A stretch of 64,000 nucleotides of DNA from Photobacterium carnosum (GTDB taxonomy: Bacteria; Pseudomonadota; Gammaproteobacteria; Enterobacterales; Vibrionaceae): NCBI RefSeq assembly GCF_002849605.1, contig NZ_NPIB01000006.1, positions 114,566 to 178,565 on the forward strand, written 5' to 3'. Made by a program: the position numbers and the translations under genes. Below are positions 1-8,426 of this stretch, one piece after another (the first letter of the stretch is position 1; each line of letters opens with the position of its first letter). The notes beneath the pieces were generated by a model, which had not been told where the DNA came from, did no database searches, and saw nothing but the letters and a program-made list of their open reading frames with translations.

Positions 1-1
1 A

Positions 2-682
2 GGTAAAGGCGTACGTGAGTTCTCAGAAACAATTCTGAATGAACCACTTGAAGTTAATGCTGATCCATCTCGTCGCGAACGTAAAAAGATTCAACAGATG
101 TACCTTCGCTGTGATGATATGGATCATAAACTTGCTCTACTTGCGAAAATCATTACCGAACAAGCTGAACGTACCATCATTTTCGTAAAAACACGTGAGC
201 GCCTAGGTATCCTTCGCGGTCAATTAGACGCAATGGGCATCCCTTGTAACTGGATTCAAGGTGAAATGGCACAGGCTGCGCGTACTAACATGATCACCCG
301 TTTTCGTGATGGTGTAGTAAACGTATTAATTGCCACAGATATTGCGGCACGTGGTATTGATTTACCCGATATTAGCCATGTTATTAACTTTGATATGCCC
401 CGTACAGCTGAAGTGTATTTACACCGAATTGGTCGTACCGCTCGTGCTGGAAAAAAAGGTACAGCAATTGCGTTGGTTGAAGCACATGACCAAAGCATGA
501 TGGAACGTATTAGTCGCTACATGCAAGAAGAAGTGCAAGAGCGCTTTATTCATGGCCTACGTCCAAAAACGAAAAAATCAAATACGGCTAAAAAGAAGAA
601 AAAAGTCGATAAAAAAGTAAAAGAAGCGAAAGCGAAAAAGAAAATCAAACAAGCAGCTAAAAAAAGCCAAGCTAAGTCATAG
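2..682 (+). CDS. srmB: ATP-dependent RNA helicase SrmB, 3' part
   Basis: DEAD-box RNA helicase that in E. coli helps early assembly of the 50S ribosomal subunit. The reading frame is open from base 2, so the N-terminal RecA-like domain with the DEAD box lies outside the window. What is present is the second helicase domain: the motif IV region IIFVKTRERLG, motif V ATDIAARGID and motif VI HRIGRTARAG, followed by a lysine-rich basic tail of about 35 residues typical of SrmB. The sequence SRRERKKIQQ and the segment leading into LRPKTKKS resemble E. coli SrmB as I remember it better than RhlE or DeaD. It ends just before a strong terminator shared with the convergent yaaA. Partial only because of the window edge. 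Confidence 0.9.
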   Translation, partial: GKGVREFSETILNEPLEVNADPSRRERKKIQQMYLRCDDMDHKLALLAKIITEQAERTIIFVKTRERLGILRGQLDAMGIPCNWIQGEMAQAARTNMITRFRDGVVNVLIATDIAARGIDLPDISHVINFDMPRTAEVYLHRIGRTARAGKKGTAIALVEAHDQSMMERISRYMQEEVQERFIHGLRPKTKKSNTAKKKKKVDKKVKEAKAKKKIKQAAKKSQAKS

Positions 683-711
683 TTTTCTCTTTTACAAAAC
701 AGACAAATAAC

Positions 712-742
712 AAGGCCAACGCTAATGCGTTGGCCTTCTTTT
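712..742. terminator. Bidirectional intrinsic terminator between srmB and yaaA
   Basis: An 11-bp perfect stem (AAGGCCAACGC / GCGTTGGCCTT) with a TAAT loop is followed by a T-run on the plus strand. It lies between two convergent genes and probably serves mainly srmB. Confidence 0.85.
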
Positions 743-770
743 TAGTCTTAAATAGACATTCTTATATTAA

Positions 771-1544
771 TTATTGCTGTTCACGCTTAAACACTAACTC
801 TGTCGATGTTGATTCTGCAGCAACAAAATAATAGCCGGCACAATCAAACTGTTGTAATTGAGCGATAGACGTTAATTGATTATCCAAAATATAACGTGCC
901 ATCATTCCACGGGCTCTTTTGGCATAGAAACTGATGACTTTATACGTCCCATTTTTACAATCTTTAAAAATAGGAGTAATTAATTGAGCGTTGAGTTTTT
1001 TGGGTTTAACTGCTTTAAAGTATTCATTGGATGCCAAATTAACCACAATATCATCGCCTTGTTCAGCGACGGCTAAATTAAGCTTCTCGGTAATAATATC
1101 ACCCCAGAATTGATACAAATTACTGCCACGAGAGTTCGCTAAACGGGTGCCCATCTCTAAACGGTATGGCTGCATCAAATCCAGCGGCCGCAACACGCCA
1201 TAAAGTCCAGATAACATTCGCAAATGCTGCTGTGTATAGGCAAACTGCGATTCGGTCATGGTTTCAGCTGCTAAGCCTGTATAAACATCACCTTTAAATG
1301 CCAAAATCGCTTGGCGAGCATTATCAACGGTAAATATTGGCTGCCATTCAGCAAAACGAGCCGCATTTAATCCTGCAATTTTATCACTAACCTTCATTAA
1401 GCTCGCAATACCCACAGGTGTGAGCTCTCGACAAACATCAATCAATTCAGCTGAATCAACGGTTAATTCAGGTAACGTGTAAGTTGTTGTCGCTAACGGG
1501 GAGGTATAATCTAACGTTTTTGCTGGTGATACCACGATTAACAT
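771..1544 (-). CDS. yaaA: Peroxide stress protein YaaA (UPF0246/DUF328)
   Basis: Cytoplasmic protein that in E. coli limits free iron and protects DNA during hydrogen peroxide stress. The 257-residue product begins [13 protein letters not shown], the conserved start of the family, and carries [20 protein letters not shown] and [16 protein letters not shown] as in E. coli YaaA. The frame is open 20 codons further upstream, but I place the start at 1544 because family members begin there and an AAAGGA ribosome-binding site lies just upstream. It is convergent with srmB. There is a 144-bp gap to the upstream symporter gene on the same strand, so it may be transcribed alone or by read-through. 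Confidence 0.93.
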   Translation of the reverse strand: MLIVVSPAKTLDYTSPLATTTYTLPELTVDSAELIDVCRELTPVGIASLMKVSDKIAGLNAARFAEWQPIFTVDNARQAILAFKGDVYTGLAAETMTESQFAYTQQHLRMLSGLYGVLRPLDLMQPYRLEMGTRLANSRGSNLYQFWGDIITEKLNLAVAEQGDDIVVNLASNEYFKAVKPKKLNAQLITPIFKDCKNGTYKVISFYAKRARGMMARYILDNQLTSIAQLQQFDCAGYYFVAAESTSTELVFKREQQ

Positions 1545-1688
1545 AAGGCTTTTTCCTTTAAAGTCTGACCTATTTAGACTAACACCATCAATAACAAAAA
1601 CCACGCATAACTGCCATGATTATGGCTATTTCATTAATAGATATAACAACGGTTAACGCACTCGATCTTGTGTTGATAATAATGGTAA

Positions 1689-3104
1689 TTAATCCCAAAT
1701 ACCCGCTTCAAGTTGAGCGTGTAATTCAGGATAATCTTGACTATTAAACGTCGGCGTTTTACCTAATGCTAACTGCTTATTATAATCTTGTGCCAACTTA
1801 ACCACCGTACCGGAAAGAAGCACTATTGCAACTAAGTTGATCATCACCATCATTGCCATTGAAATATCAGCCATTGCCCATACGGTAGGTAAATCAGCCA
1901 ATGCACCAAACATCACCATGCATAACACTACGATTCGGAATATATTCAAACCCAATTTATGGTGCTGCTTTAAAAAAATCAGATTAGTTTCAGCATAAGA
2001 ATAGTTTGCAACCAATGATGTAAAAGAAAAGAAAAAGATAGCAATCGCAATAAAAATCCCACCCCAATCACCCACTTGTGAGCTAATGGCTTTTTGAGTT
2101 AATTCAATACCCGTAATACTGCTATGTGGCTCATATTCGCCAGACATTAAAATAATCGCAACCGTTGCAGAACAAATAACAATGGTGTCTATAAATACCC
2201 CCAGCATCTGCACATAACCTTGTGACGCAGGATGTGGAGGATAAGGTGTTGCTGATGCCGCAGCATTAGGTGCCGATCCCATACCTGCTTCATTAGAAAA
2301 CAACCCTCGTTTGAGACCATTAATCATTCCTTGAGCAATGGTATATCCCAACGCACCAGATGCAGCTTCTTCAAACCCAAACGCACTCCGGAAAATAAGC
2401 ATTAAAATATGCGGTAACTGTTCAATATTACTGAGCATAATAAACAGTGCCAACGCCAAATAACATAGCGCCATGGCTGGTACTAAAATTTCAGCTGTTC
2501 GTGCAATTGTGCGCATGCCACCAAAAATAATAATGCCCGTTAATACCACTAAACCAAGGCCAACATATTGCGGTTGCCATCCAAAAGCGACATGCGTTGC
2601 TTGAGTAATAGAGTTAGCCTGCACGGCATTAAAGACTAAACCAAAAGCAATGATCAGACAGATGGAAAACATCACCCCCATCCACCGCATATCGAGGCCG
2701 CGCTCCATATAATAAGCGGGGCCGCCACGATAATTACCATCACCATCTCGAGTTTTATACAACTGTGCTAATGTACTTTCGGCAAAAGCCGTCGCCATAC
2801 CTAGCATCGCAATTAGCCACATCCAAAAAATAGCACCAGGGCCACCTAATGTTAACGCAACAGCGACTCCTGCCATATTACCAGTGCCAACTCTTGCAGC
2901 AAGACTGGTACACAATGCTTGAAAAGATGAAATACCCGACGAGTCTGACTTACGGCTATTTTTCATCACTGCAAACATATGTTTAAAATGACGAAACTGA
3001 ATAAAATTAAGACGATAAGTAAAATAAATGCCAATACCAATCAGCAAATATATCAATATCGACCCCCACAACAAATCATTGATAAAGTTAATTTGACTGG
3101 CCAT
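1689..3104 (-). CDS. Sodium:alanine/glycine symporter family protein (AGCS)
   Basis: Inner-membrane carrier of the AGCS family (AlsT/DagA type), expected to import alanine or glycine with Na+. The 471-residue protein is highly hydrophobic with about 11 membrane spans. It contains the family signature around GTGNMAGVAVALTLGGPGA, then FAESTLAQLYK, YRGGPAYYMERGL and GLFSNEAGMGSAPNAAA. A GTG two codons upstream (3110) is possible, but AAAGG sits seven bases before the ATG at 3104, so I prefer the ATG. No transcription factor site was recognised. The substrate is inferred from the family, not from the sequence. Confidence 0.88.
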   Translation of the reverse strand: MASQINFINDLLWGSILIYLLIGIGIYFTYRLNFIQFRHFKHMFAVMKNSRKSDSSGISSFQALCTSLAARVGTGNMAGVAVALTLGGPGAIFWMWLIAMLGMATAFAESTLAQLYKTRDGDGNYRGGPAYYMERGLDMRWMGVMFSICLIIAFGLVFNAVQANSITQATHVAFGWQPQYVGLGLVVLTGIIIFGGMRTIARTAEILVPAMALCYLALALFIMLSNIEQLPHILMLIFRSAFGFEEAASGALGYTIAQGMINGLKRGLFSNEAGMGSAPNAAASATPYPPHPASQGYVQMLGVFIDTIVICSATVAIILMSGEYEPHSSITGIELTQKAISSQVGDWGGIFIAIAIFFFSFTSLVANYSYAETNLIFLKQHHKLGLNIFRIVVLCMVMFGALADLPTVWAMADISMAMMVMINLVAIVLLSGTVVKLAQDYNKQLALGKTPTFNSQDYPELHAQLEAGIWD

Positions 3105-3567
3105 ATTCACACCTTTACAAATCGATAATTAGCAAAAAAAATAGCGCCAACATTGGCAATAATACGTTACAGGTATTTTTTATAATCTTATAAAATTCAA
3201 ACTATAAGCTCAGTCACAAGGTACAAAGTTGTTATAAAAATAATAATCATCCAATTATCAGCATTTTTACAGTGTGTTACAAAACTTACAACCTTATATA
3301 TTTACGGATTATCACCCGTTAAAAATTGATTTTATTTATACAATTAACCGTCTTAACGCAATATCGATAACTAAAACTATAAAAGCCCTATTTAACACTA
3401 ATAATGGTTTGTTTTTTAATCTTTCACTCAACAACTGTGATATCAAGCACACAAAAAATTCATCTCTCAGTAACAAATGAGAAACAGTTCAATTTTATTG
3501 TTAGTCATTCTATGGTAATAAATACTCACATCGCTTACACCAAGCGAAAAGTAGGAATAGGTGCTTT
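3105..3567. other. AT-rich divergent intergenic region
   Basis: This 463-bp, very AT-rich stretch separates the divergent symporter and DUF3545 genes and must hold both promoters. Short open frames exist on the plus strand (about 3274-3480 and 3404-3595), but they have no ribosome-binding site or recognisable product. I see no repeat or RNA structure of note. Confidence 0.5.
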
Positions 3568-3750
3568 ATGGATAGCTTTGCATTCGATGATATGATGATA
3601 ACGGATACAATTTCTCGTCGCTCTCGTGCTAAACCAGAAAAACGAAAGTGGCGCGAAATTGAAGCGTTGAAAGACCGTCAAAGACTACGTCGAGAACTAC
3701 AAGATATGGATATGTGCGGTAGTTTCAAAAGTGATGATTTTGATTTTTAA
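3568..3750 (+). CDS. DUF3545 family small protein
   Basis: A 60-residue hydrophilic protein of unknown function, very rich in charged residues (RRSRAKPEKRKWREIEALKDR), with an acidic tail ending DDFDF. I recognise the pattern as DUF3545, a short family common in Vibrionaceae and related gammaproteobacteria. An AGGAATAGG region precedes the ATG at a suitable distance. It is a single-gene unit: the promoter lies in the AT-rich region upstream and a strong terminator follows within about 10 bp. There is no signal peptide or membrane segment. The basic N-terminal half could bind nucleic acid, but that is only an inference from charge. Confidence 0.8.
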   Translation: MDSFAFDDMMITDTISRRSRAKPEKRKWREIEALKDRQRLRRELQDMDMCGSFKSDDFDF

Positions 3751-3760
3751 ATATATTATT

Positions 3761-3793
3761 AAAACGGCCAGCATTTATGCTGGCCGTTTTATT
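3761..3793. terminator. Bidirectional terminator between the DUF3545 gene and ung
   Basis: A perfect inverted repeat (AAAACGGCCAGCA ... TGCTGGCCGTTTT) with A- and T-runs on the two flanks can end transcription from both convergent genes. Confidence 0.85.
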
Positions 3794-3820
3794 CCTAAAA
3801 ACAATACTTTTCAAGATGGC

Positions 3821-4483
3821 TTATAATTGCCAATCAACTGATGATTTATTCATCATAGTCAATAAAGCATTGGTCTCTGAAAAATGCTTACAACCAAAAA
3901 AGCCACGATAAGCTGATAATGGCGATGGATGTGCAGATGTTAATACATGGTGCCGCTCAAGATCTATTTTTTTGCATTTCTTCTGTGCATGCGCGCCCCA
4001 CAATAAAAAAATCACCCCTTCAGTATTGTCATTAATATATTCAATAGCGCGATCGGTAAACGTTTCCCAGCCAATTTTAGCGTGAGAATGGGCATTGCCT
4101 TGCTCAACTGTTAATACCGTATTAAGCAATAGTACCCCTTGCTGTGCCCATGATTGTAAATAGCCATGTTCAGGAATAGTAAAGCCTTTGATATCAGTAG
4201 CTAATTCCTTATACATATTAACCAATGATGGCGGCGTTTTTACACCGGGTAATACCGAAAAACTAAGACCATGAGCTTGATTAGGGCCATGATAAGGATC
4301 TTGGCCTAAAATCACGACTTTTGTCGCCATTAATGGCGTACTGAAAAAAGCATTAAACACATCATCTTGGGGAGGAAAAACAGTTTTACCCTCTGCACGA
4401 GCCGTAGCAACTGCTTGTTCAATATCATTAAAGTACGGTAATTGTTGTTGCTGCTCGATAAATGTTTGCCAGCTTGCCGTCAT
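3821..4483 (-). CDS. ung: Uracil-DNA glycosylase
   Basis: Removes uracil from DNA as the first step of base excision repair; cytoplasmic. The 220-residue protein has the family-1 motifs: water-activating [17 protein letters not shown] with the catalytic Asp, the [12 protein letters not shown] segment, and the DNA-intercalation loop [14 protein letters not shown] with its conserved His. Length is close to the E. coli enzyme (229). It lies 3 bp downstream of nfo on the same strand, so the two abasic-site repair enzymes are almost certainly co-transcribed: Ung makes abasic sites and Nfo cuts them. The ung/grcA neighbourhood is also seen in E. coli, although nfo is elsewhere there. Confidence 0.97.
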   Translation of the reverse strand: MTASWQTFIEQQQQLPYFNDIEQAVATARAEGKTVFPPQDDVFNAFFSTPLMATKVVILGQDPYHGPNQAHGLSFSVLPGVKTPPSLVNMYKELATDIKGFTIPEHGYLQSWAQQGVLLLNTVLTVEQGNAHSHAKIGWETFTDRAIEYINDNTEGVIFLLWGAHAQKKCKKIDLERHHVLTSAHPSPLSAYRGFFGCKHFSETNALLTMMNKSSVDWQL

Positions 4484-4486
4484 CGG

Positions 4487-5335
4487 TTAACCCTCTTGTT
4501 CAAAACTACGTAAAGTCGTAATTTCATGATGCCAGATATCAGGATTAATAGTTTCCAATATCAACGGCATATTATTAAATCGATTATCTTGCATTAAGAA
4601 TCGAAAGCAATCCCATCCAATCATCCCTTCACCTAGACTATGATGACGATCCAAATGACTACCTAAATCCCCTTTAGAATCATTTAAATGCATTGCTCGC
4701 AAATATTGCATACCAACCACTTGATCAAATTCAGCAAACGTCGCTGCAGTCGCTTCCATAGTCCGTAAATCATATCCAGCGGCAAAGGTATGGCAAGTAT
4801 CAATACAAACACCCACTCGATCTTTATCGTCAACTTGAGCAATAATTTCAGCCAAATGTTCAAAACGCCAACCTAAGTTAGATCCTTGACCTGCCGTATT
4901 CTCAATCACGGCGATCACATCATCCACTTGTTGATGAGCTAAATTAATCGATTCAGCAATCAGGGCTAAACAGGCCGTTTCTGATATTTTTTTTAAATGA
5001 CTGCCTGGGTGAAAATTTAACAAATGTAACCCTAACTGCTGACAACGTTGCATTTCATCAACGAAGGCCAAACGTGATTTTTGTAACTTTTCGGCATCCG
5101 GTGATCCTAAATTAATCAAGTAAGAATCATGCGGTAAAATCGCGGTCGCATCAAAATTTAACTGCTGACATCGCGTCTTAAACGCCATAATAGCATCAGC
5201 ATCTAACGGCTTAGACAGCCATTGGCGTTGATTCTTCGTAAACAATGCGAATGCATTTGCACCAATAGCCGTAGCATTTGAAGGGGCATTGTATACACCA
5301 CCAGCAGCTGATACATGTGCACCAATTAGTTTCAT
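4487..5335 (-). CDS. nfo: Endonuclease IV (AP endonuclease)
   Basis: Zinc-dependent class II AP endonuclease that cleaves 5' to abasic sites in DNA. The 282-residue protein starts [13 protein letters not shown] after a good AGGAG ribosome-binding site. The metal-binding segments of the family are all visible in order: [59 protein letters not shown] and LILETINPD. It is the first gene of an nfo-ung operon. It is transcribed divergently from grcA, and its promoter must lie in the shared 362-bp region that also carries the FNR boxes. Confidence 0.97.
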   Translation of the reverse strand: MKLIGAHVSAAGGVYNAPSNATAIGANAFALFTKNQRQWLSKPLDADAIMAFKTRCQQLNFDATAILPHDSYLINLGSPDAEKLQKSRLAFVDEMQRCQQLGLHLLNFHPGSHLKKISETACLALIAESINLAHQQVDDVIAVIENTAGQGSNLGWRFEHLAEIIAQVDDKDRVGVCIDTCHTFAAGYDLRTMEATAATFAEFDQVVGMQYLRAMHLNDSKGDLGSHLDRHHSLGEGMIGWDCFRFLMQDNRFNNMPLILETINPDIWHHEITTLRSFEQEG

Positions 5336-5545
5336 AATAACTCCTACAAATAATAACCAAACAACATATTAATAACACTAATAGCAATGGTGATACTTAA
5401 CATATAAATCCATAAAAAGTGACGCTTTATTCACCTTTTGCATATAAGCACACACTGTAATGTTGTTATTTTACAACAAAATAACATTCAACTTATTTTT
5501 TAAATTTGATATTTTTAGTTGATTCCCCAGTAAAATGCAGTTAGA

Positions 5546-5559
5546 TTGACCTAGCTCAA
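5546..5559 (+). promoter_or_regulatory. Upstream FNR-like box of grcA (FNR II)
   Basis: TTGACctagCTCAA matches the FNR consensus TTGAT-N4-ATCAA at 8 of 10 defined positions. Its centre is 53 bp from the centre of the perfect box downstream, the same spacing I remember for the two FNR sites of E. coli yfiD/grcA (-40.5 and -93.5). Confidence 0.65.
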
Positions 5560-5598
5560 TAAAACAGCCCTATTATATTTAAGGTTTTTTGTTGTAAC

Positions 5599-5612
5599 TT
5601 GATCTAGATCAA
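5599..5612 (+). promoter_or_regulatory. Perfect FNR box of grcA (FNR I)
   Basis: TTGATctagATCAA is a perfect match to the FNR consensus. It sits about 42 bp upstream of the start site expected from the TATAAT at 5637-5642, the position for class II activation. Confidence 0.85.
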
Positions 5613-5636
5613 TACACAAACATGCATTGAACGCTA

Positions 5637-5642
5637 TATAAT
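5637..5642 (+). promoter_or_regulatory. -10 element of the grcA promoter
   Basis: A perfect TATAAT hexamer is centred about 34 bp after the FNR I box centre. No good -35 hexamer is present, as expected for an FNR-dependent class II promoter. The start of transcription would be near 5648. Confidence 0.65.
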
Positions 5643-5697
5643 AGAAAGCTCAATACTAAAACGAATAAATTAACAACCATTTTCTTGGAGAAAAGTT

Positions 5698-6075
5698 ATG
5701 ATTACTGGTATTCAAATTACTAAAGCAGCAAACGATGATCTACTAAACTCAATCTGGATCCTAGATAGCGAGTCTAATGAAGCACGTTGTGTTTGTGCAC
5801 CTGGCAGCTACGATGCTGACCAAATTATTGCACAAGCAGATCTTGGTGACATTGAGTACCGTGAACTAGCTATCGAAGCACCAACTAAAATTGAAGGTGG
5901 TCAACACTTAAACGTTAACGTTCTTAAGCGTGAAACACTACAAGATGCTGCTGCTCACCCAGAAAAATACCCACAGCTAACAATCCGTGTATCGGGTTAC
6001 GCTGTACGTTTCAACTCACTAACAACAGAACAACAGCAAGACGTTATCGCTCGTACTTTCACTAGCAGCCTATAA
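5698..6075 (+). CDS. grcA: Autonomous glycyl radical cofactor GrcA (YfiD)
   Basis: Spare-part protein that restores activity to oxygen-damaged pyruvate formate-lyase by supplying an intact glycyl radical domain. The 125-residue product ends with the glycyl radical motif [13 protein letters not shown]; the radical Gly is residue 100. An upstream TTGGAG ribosome-binding site supports the start. Two FNR boxes and a TATAAT lie in the promoter, so strong anaerobic induction is expected, matching what is known for E. coli yfiD. It is a monocistronic gene closed by a strong terminator. Codon use looks highly biased (many CTA, GCA and CGT codons), consistent with high expression. Confidence 0.96.
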   Translation: MITGIQITKAANDDLLNSIWILDSESNEARCVCAPGSYDADQIIAQADLGDIEYRELAIEAPTKIEGGQHLNVNVLKRETLQDAAAHPEKYPQLTIRVSGYAVRFNSLTTEQQQDVIARTFTSSL

Positions 6076-6121
6076 TTTTTAGCCTAGTGTAAGTGTCTTG
6101 ATTTGAGCAAGATGCTGTCAT

Positions 6122-6149
6122 AAAAAAGGAGCCCTGAGGCTCCTTTTTT
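6122..6149. terminator. Bidirectional terminator between grcA and thrC
   Basis: A 12-bp perfect stem AAAAAAGGAGCC / GGCTCCTTTTTT with a CTGA loop is usable from both strands. It ends grcA and, on the minus strand, the thrABC operon. Confidence 0.9.
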
Positions 6150-6173
6150 GTATTATTTTGCACTTCAAGCTTA

Positions 6174-7466
6174 TTATAATAATGGCTGAACAGAATACAA
6201 AACAGCCTTAATCGCAGCAAAATTATTAGCAGCATCTAAAGATAATAGCGGCAATGCATTATGTTTAGAGAGTGGCGCAGGCAGTGGCAGATCAGTACCA
6301 AGAATGTCATCAACCACGTCTTTAAACTTTGCCGGATGCGCGGTACACAAGAATAAACCCGTTTCACCTTCTGCTAATTGTTGCTCAAGCACATTATAAG
6401 CAATCGCACCATGTGGCTCACACAAATAACCATCGGCATACATTTGCTTTAATGTCACCGCCGTTTGTTGGTCATCAACCACGCCATAGCCTAGCTCGTC
6501 TAATCCCCACCCTTTAAGCTGACATAACTCTTCAATACGTGGCCAGTTATTGGGCTGACTAACGTCCATCGCATTTGAAATCGTGGCAACGGTCGCCTTT
6601 GGTATCCACTCTCCGGTTTGTAAATAACGTGGAACCGTATCATTAACATTCGTCGCCGCAATAAAGCGTTTAACCGGTAAACCTAATGATTTAGCTAATA
6701 GACCCGCAGTTAAATTACCAAAATTACCACTAGGTACGGAAATAACGAGTTGCTTACGCTCTGCTTTTGATAATTGTGAGACCGCCTCAAAGTAATAACA
6801 AATTTGTGCCATTAGACGACTAATATTAATTGAGTTTGCGGAATTTAAACCAATATCAGCCCGTAACGCTGCATCATCAAAAGCTTGTTTTACCAATGCC
6901 TGACAATCATCAAAAGTACCATTCACCGCCACAGTGGTAATGTTATGACCTAATGTACAAAATAGCTTTTCTTGCAGTGGGCTGATTTTGCCTTTGGGGT
7001 ACAAAATCACCACTTGAATATTATCCATACCATAAAAAGCATGAGCAACCGCAGCGCCTGTATCACCAGAGGTTGCCGTTAGAATGGTAATGTTACCGTC
7101 ACTATCGGTTACCGCCGCTAAAGATTGCGCCATAAAACGGCCACCAAAGTCTTTAAAAGCTAATGTCGGACCATGAAACAGTTCCAATGCATACACACCA
7201 GATTTAACCTGTTTAATTGGCGCAGGAAACTGAAACGCACTATCAACCATTTGAGTCACAGTTTCGCAGCTTAGCTCTTCGCCAATCAATGCCGATAAAA
7301 TCTTGCTGCTGCGGCTCACAAAATCCATCGCGAGCAACGCATCAATGTCACCCAGTTGTGGTAATTGTGCTGGAAAAAATAACCCTTGTTGACGACCTAA
7401 ACCTTGTCGCACTGCCTGACTAAATGACACTTGCTGTTGGTGTTCTTTCAAATTATATAACTTCAT
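6174..7466 (-). CDS. thrC: Threonine synthase
   Basis: PLP enzyme that converts O-phosphohomoserine to threonine, the last step of the pathway. The 430-residue protein begins MKLYNLKEHQQQVSFSQAVRQGLG and carries the PLP-lysine segment FHGPTLAFKDFGGRFM and the phosphate-binding region TATSGDTGAAVAHAF, matching the short gammaproteobacterial ThrC form. It is the last gene of thrABC, 2 bp after thrB, and the operon ends at the terminator shared with grcA. Expression should follow the thrL attenuator. Confidence 0.97.
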   Translation of the reverse strand: MKLYNLKEHQQQVSFSQAVRQGLGRQQGLFFPAQLPQLGDIDALLAMDFVSRSSKILSALIGEELSCETVTQMVDSAFQFPAPIKQVKSGVYALELFHGPTLAFKDFGGRFMAQSLAAVTDSDGNITILTATSGDTGAAVAHAFYGMDNIQVVILYPKGKISPLQEKLFCTLGHNITTVAVNGTFDDCQALVKQAFDDAALRADIGLNSANSINISRLMAQICYYFEAVSQLSKAERKQLVISVPSGNFGNLTAGLLAKSLGLPVKRFIAATNVNDTVPRYLQTGEWIPKATVATISNAMDVSQPNNWPRIEELCQLKGWGLDELGYGVVDDQQTAVTLKQMYADGYLCEPHGAIAYNVLEQQLAEGETGLFLCTAHPAKFKDVVDDILGTDLPLPAPLSKHNALPLLSLDAANNFAAIKAVLYSVQPLL

Positions 7467-7468
7467 CG

Positions 7469-8425
7469 CTATAATTCACTCCCTGTGACTTTTGCACCTT
7501 GTTTATCTAGCTGACAAACATGCACAAATCCTTGATCATTTTGAATATAATTATCAGCTAGCCATTTAGCTAACCGCTGTGCGACCTCAAGATTAGTACA
7601 AACACTAAACATCGTTGGTCCAGAACCTGAGATACCACTCGCAATCGCACCCGCTTCTAACGCATATTTTCGAGCTTGATTAAAACGTGGTAATAACTTT
7701 TCACGATAAGGCTCTGCCACAACATCATGGATCATTTTGGCGGCTAACAAGGGTTGTTGTGAGTGGCAAGCATGGATAAACCCCCCCAGATAACGTCCAT
7801 GTGCAATCACATCTTGGCGACGATATTGAGCAGGTAAAATTGCCCGCGCTTCTGCGGTCGGCACTTTAATCCCCGGATATGCCATCACCCAATACCAATC
7901 ATCAAAACAAGGGATCTCTTGGCTGATAATATCCATTTCTTGGACCATAAATTGCAACCCACCGAGAAAGCAAGGCGCAACATTATCGTAATGAACACTG
8001 CCAGAAACTTCGCCTTCCATCTCCCCCATTAAGGTCAGCAATTCATTACTGGTTAATGGTTGTTGATGATATTGATTTAAAGCATCAAGCGCCGCCACAA
8101 TGGAACATGCACTTGAACCTAAGCCAGAACCAATCGGCATGTTCTTTTCTAATGTGACAGCCACTGGCAATAACGTAATACCTTTATAATCCAATTCACG
8201 AGCAAACACTTGCCAACAGCGATACACAATATTGTCTTGTGCTTGTGGCGGTAACTTATCCACAAAAGCGCCGACACATCGCAAACTAAATGCCGACGTT
8301 CCCGCTGCAACTTCAACCCGATCCCCTAATAACGAACCATCAATAGGAGAAACTGCCGCACCTAACACATCAAAACCAACACTGACATTACCAATAGATG
8401 CTGGCGCATAAACAACAACACTCAT
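7469..8425 (-). CDS. thrB: Homoserine kinase
   Basis: GHMP-family kinase that phosphorylates homoserine with ATP. The 318-residue protein has the ATP-binding motif [20 protein letters not shown] and the C-terminal GHMP glycine motif [15 protein letters not shown]. It begins [19 protein letters not shown], as in enterobacteria. It starts 1 bp after thrA and is followed 2 bp later by thrC, so translational coupling is likely. Confidence 0.97.
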   Translation of the reverse strand: MSVVVYAPASIGNVSVGFDVLGAAVSPIDGSLLGDRVEVAAGTSAFSLRCVGAFVDKLPPQAQDNIVYRCWQVFARELDYKGITLLPVAVTLEKNMPIGSGLGSSACSIVAALDALNQYHQQPLTSNELLTLMGEMEGEVSGSVHYDNVAPCFLGGLQFMVQEMDIISQEIPCFDDWYWVMAYPGIKVPTAEARAILPAQYRRQDVIAHGRYLGGFIHACHSQQPLLAAKMIHDVVAEPYREKLLPRFNQARKYALEAGAIASGISGSGPTMFSVCTNLEVAQRLAKWLADNYIQNDQGFVHVCQLDKQGAKVTGSEL

Positions 8426-8426
8426 G

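Noticed and set aside
3274..3595. Two short plus-strand frames upstream of the DUF3545 gene
   Set aside because: AT-rich low-complexity translations without ribosome-binding sites, lying in a promoter region.
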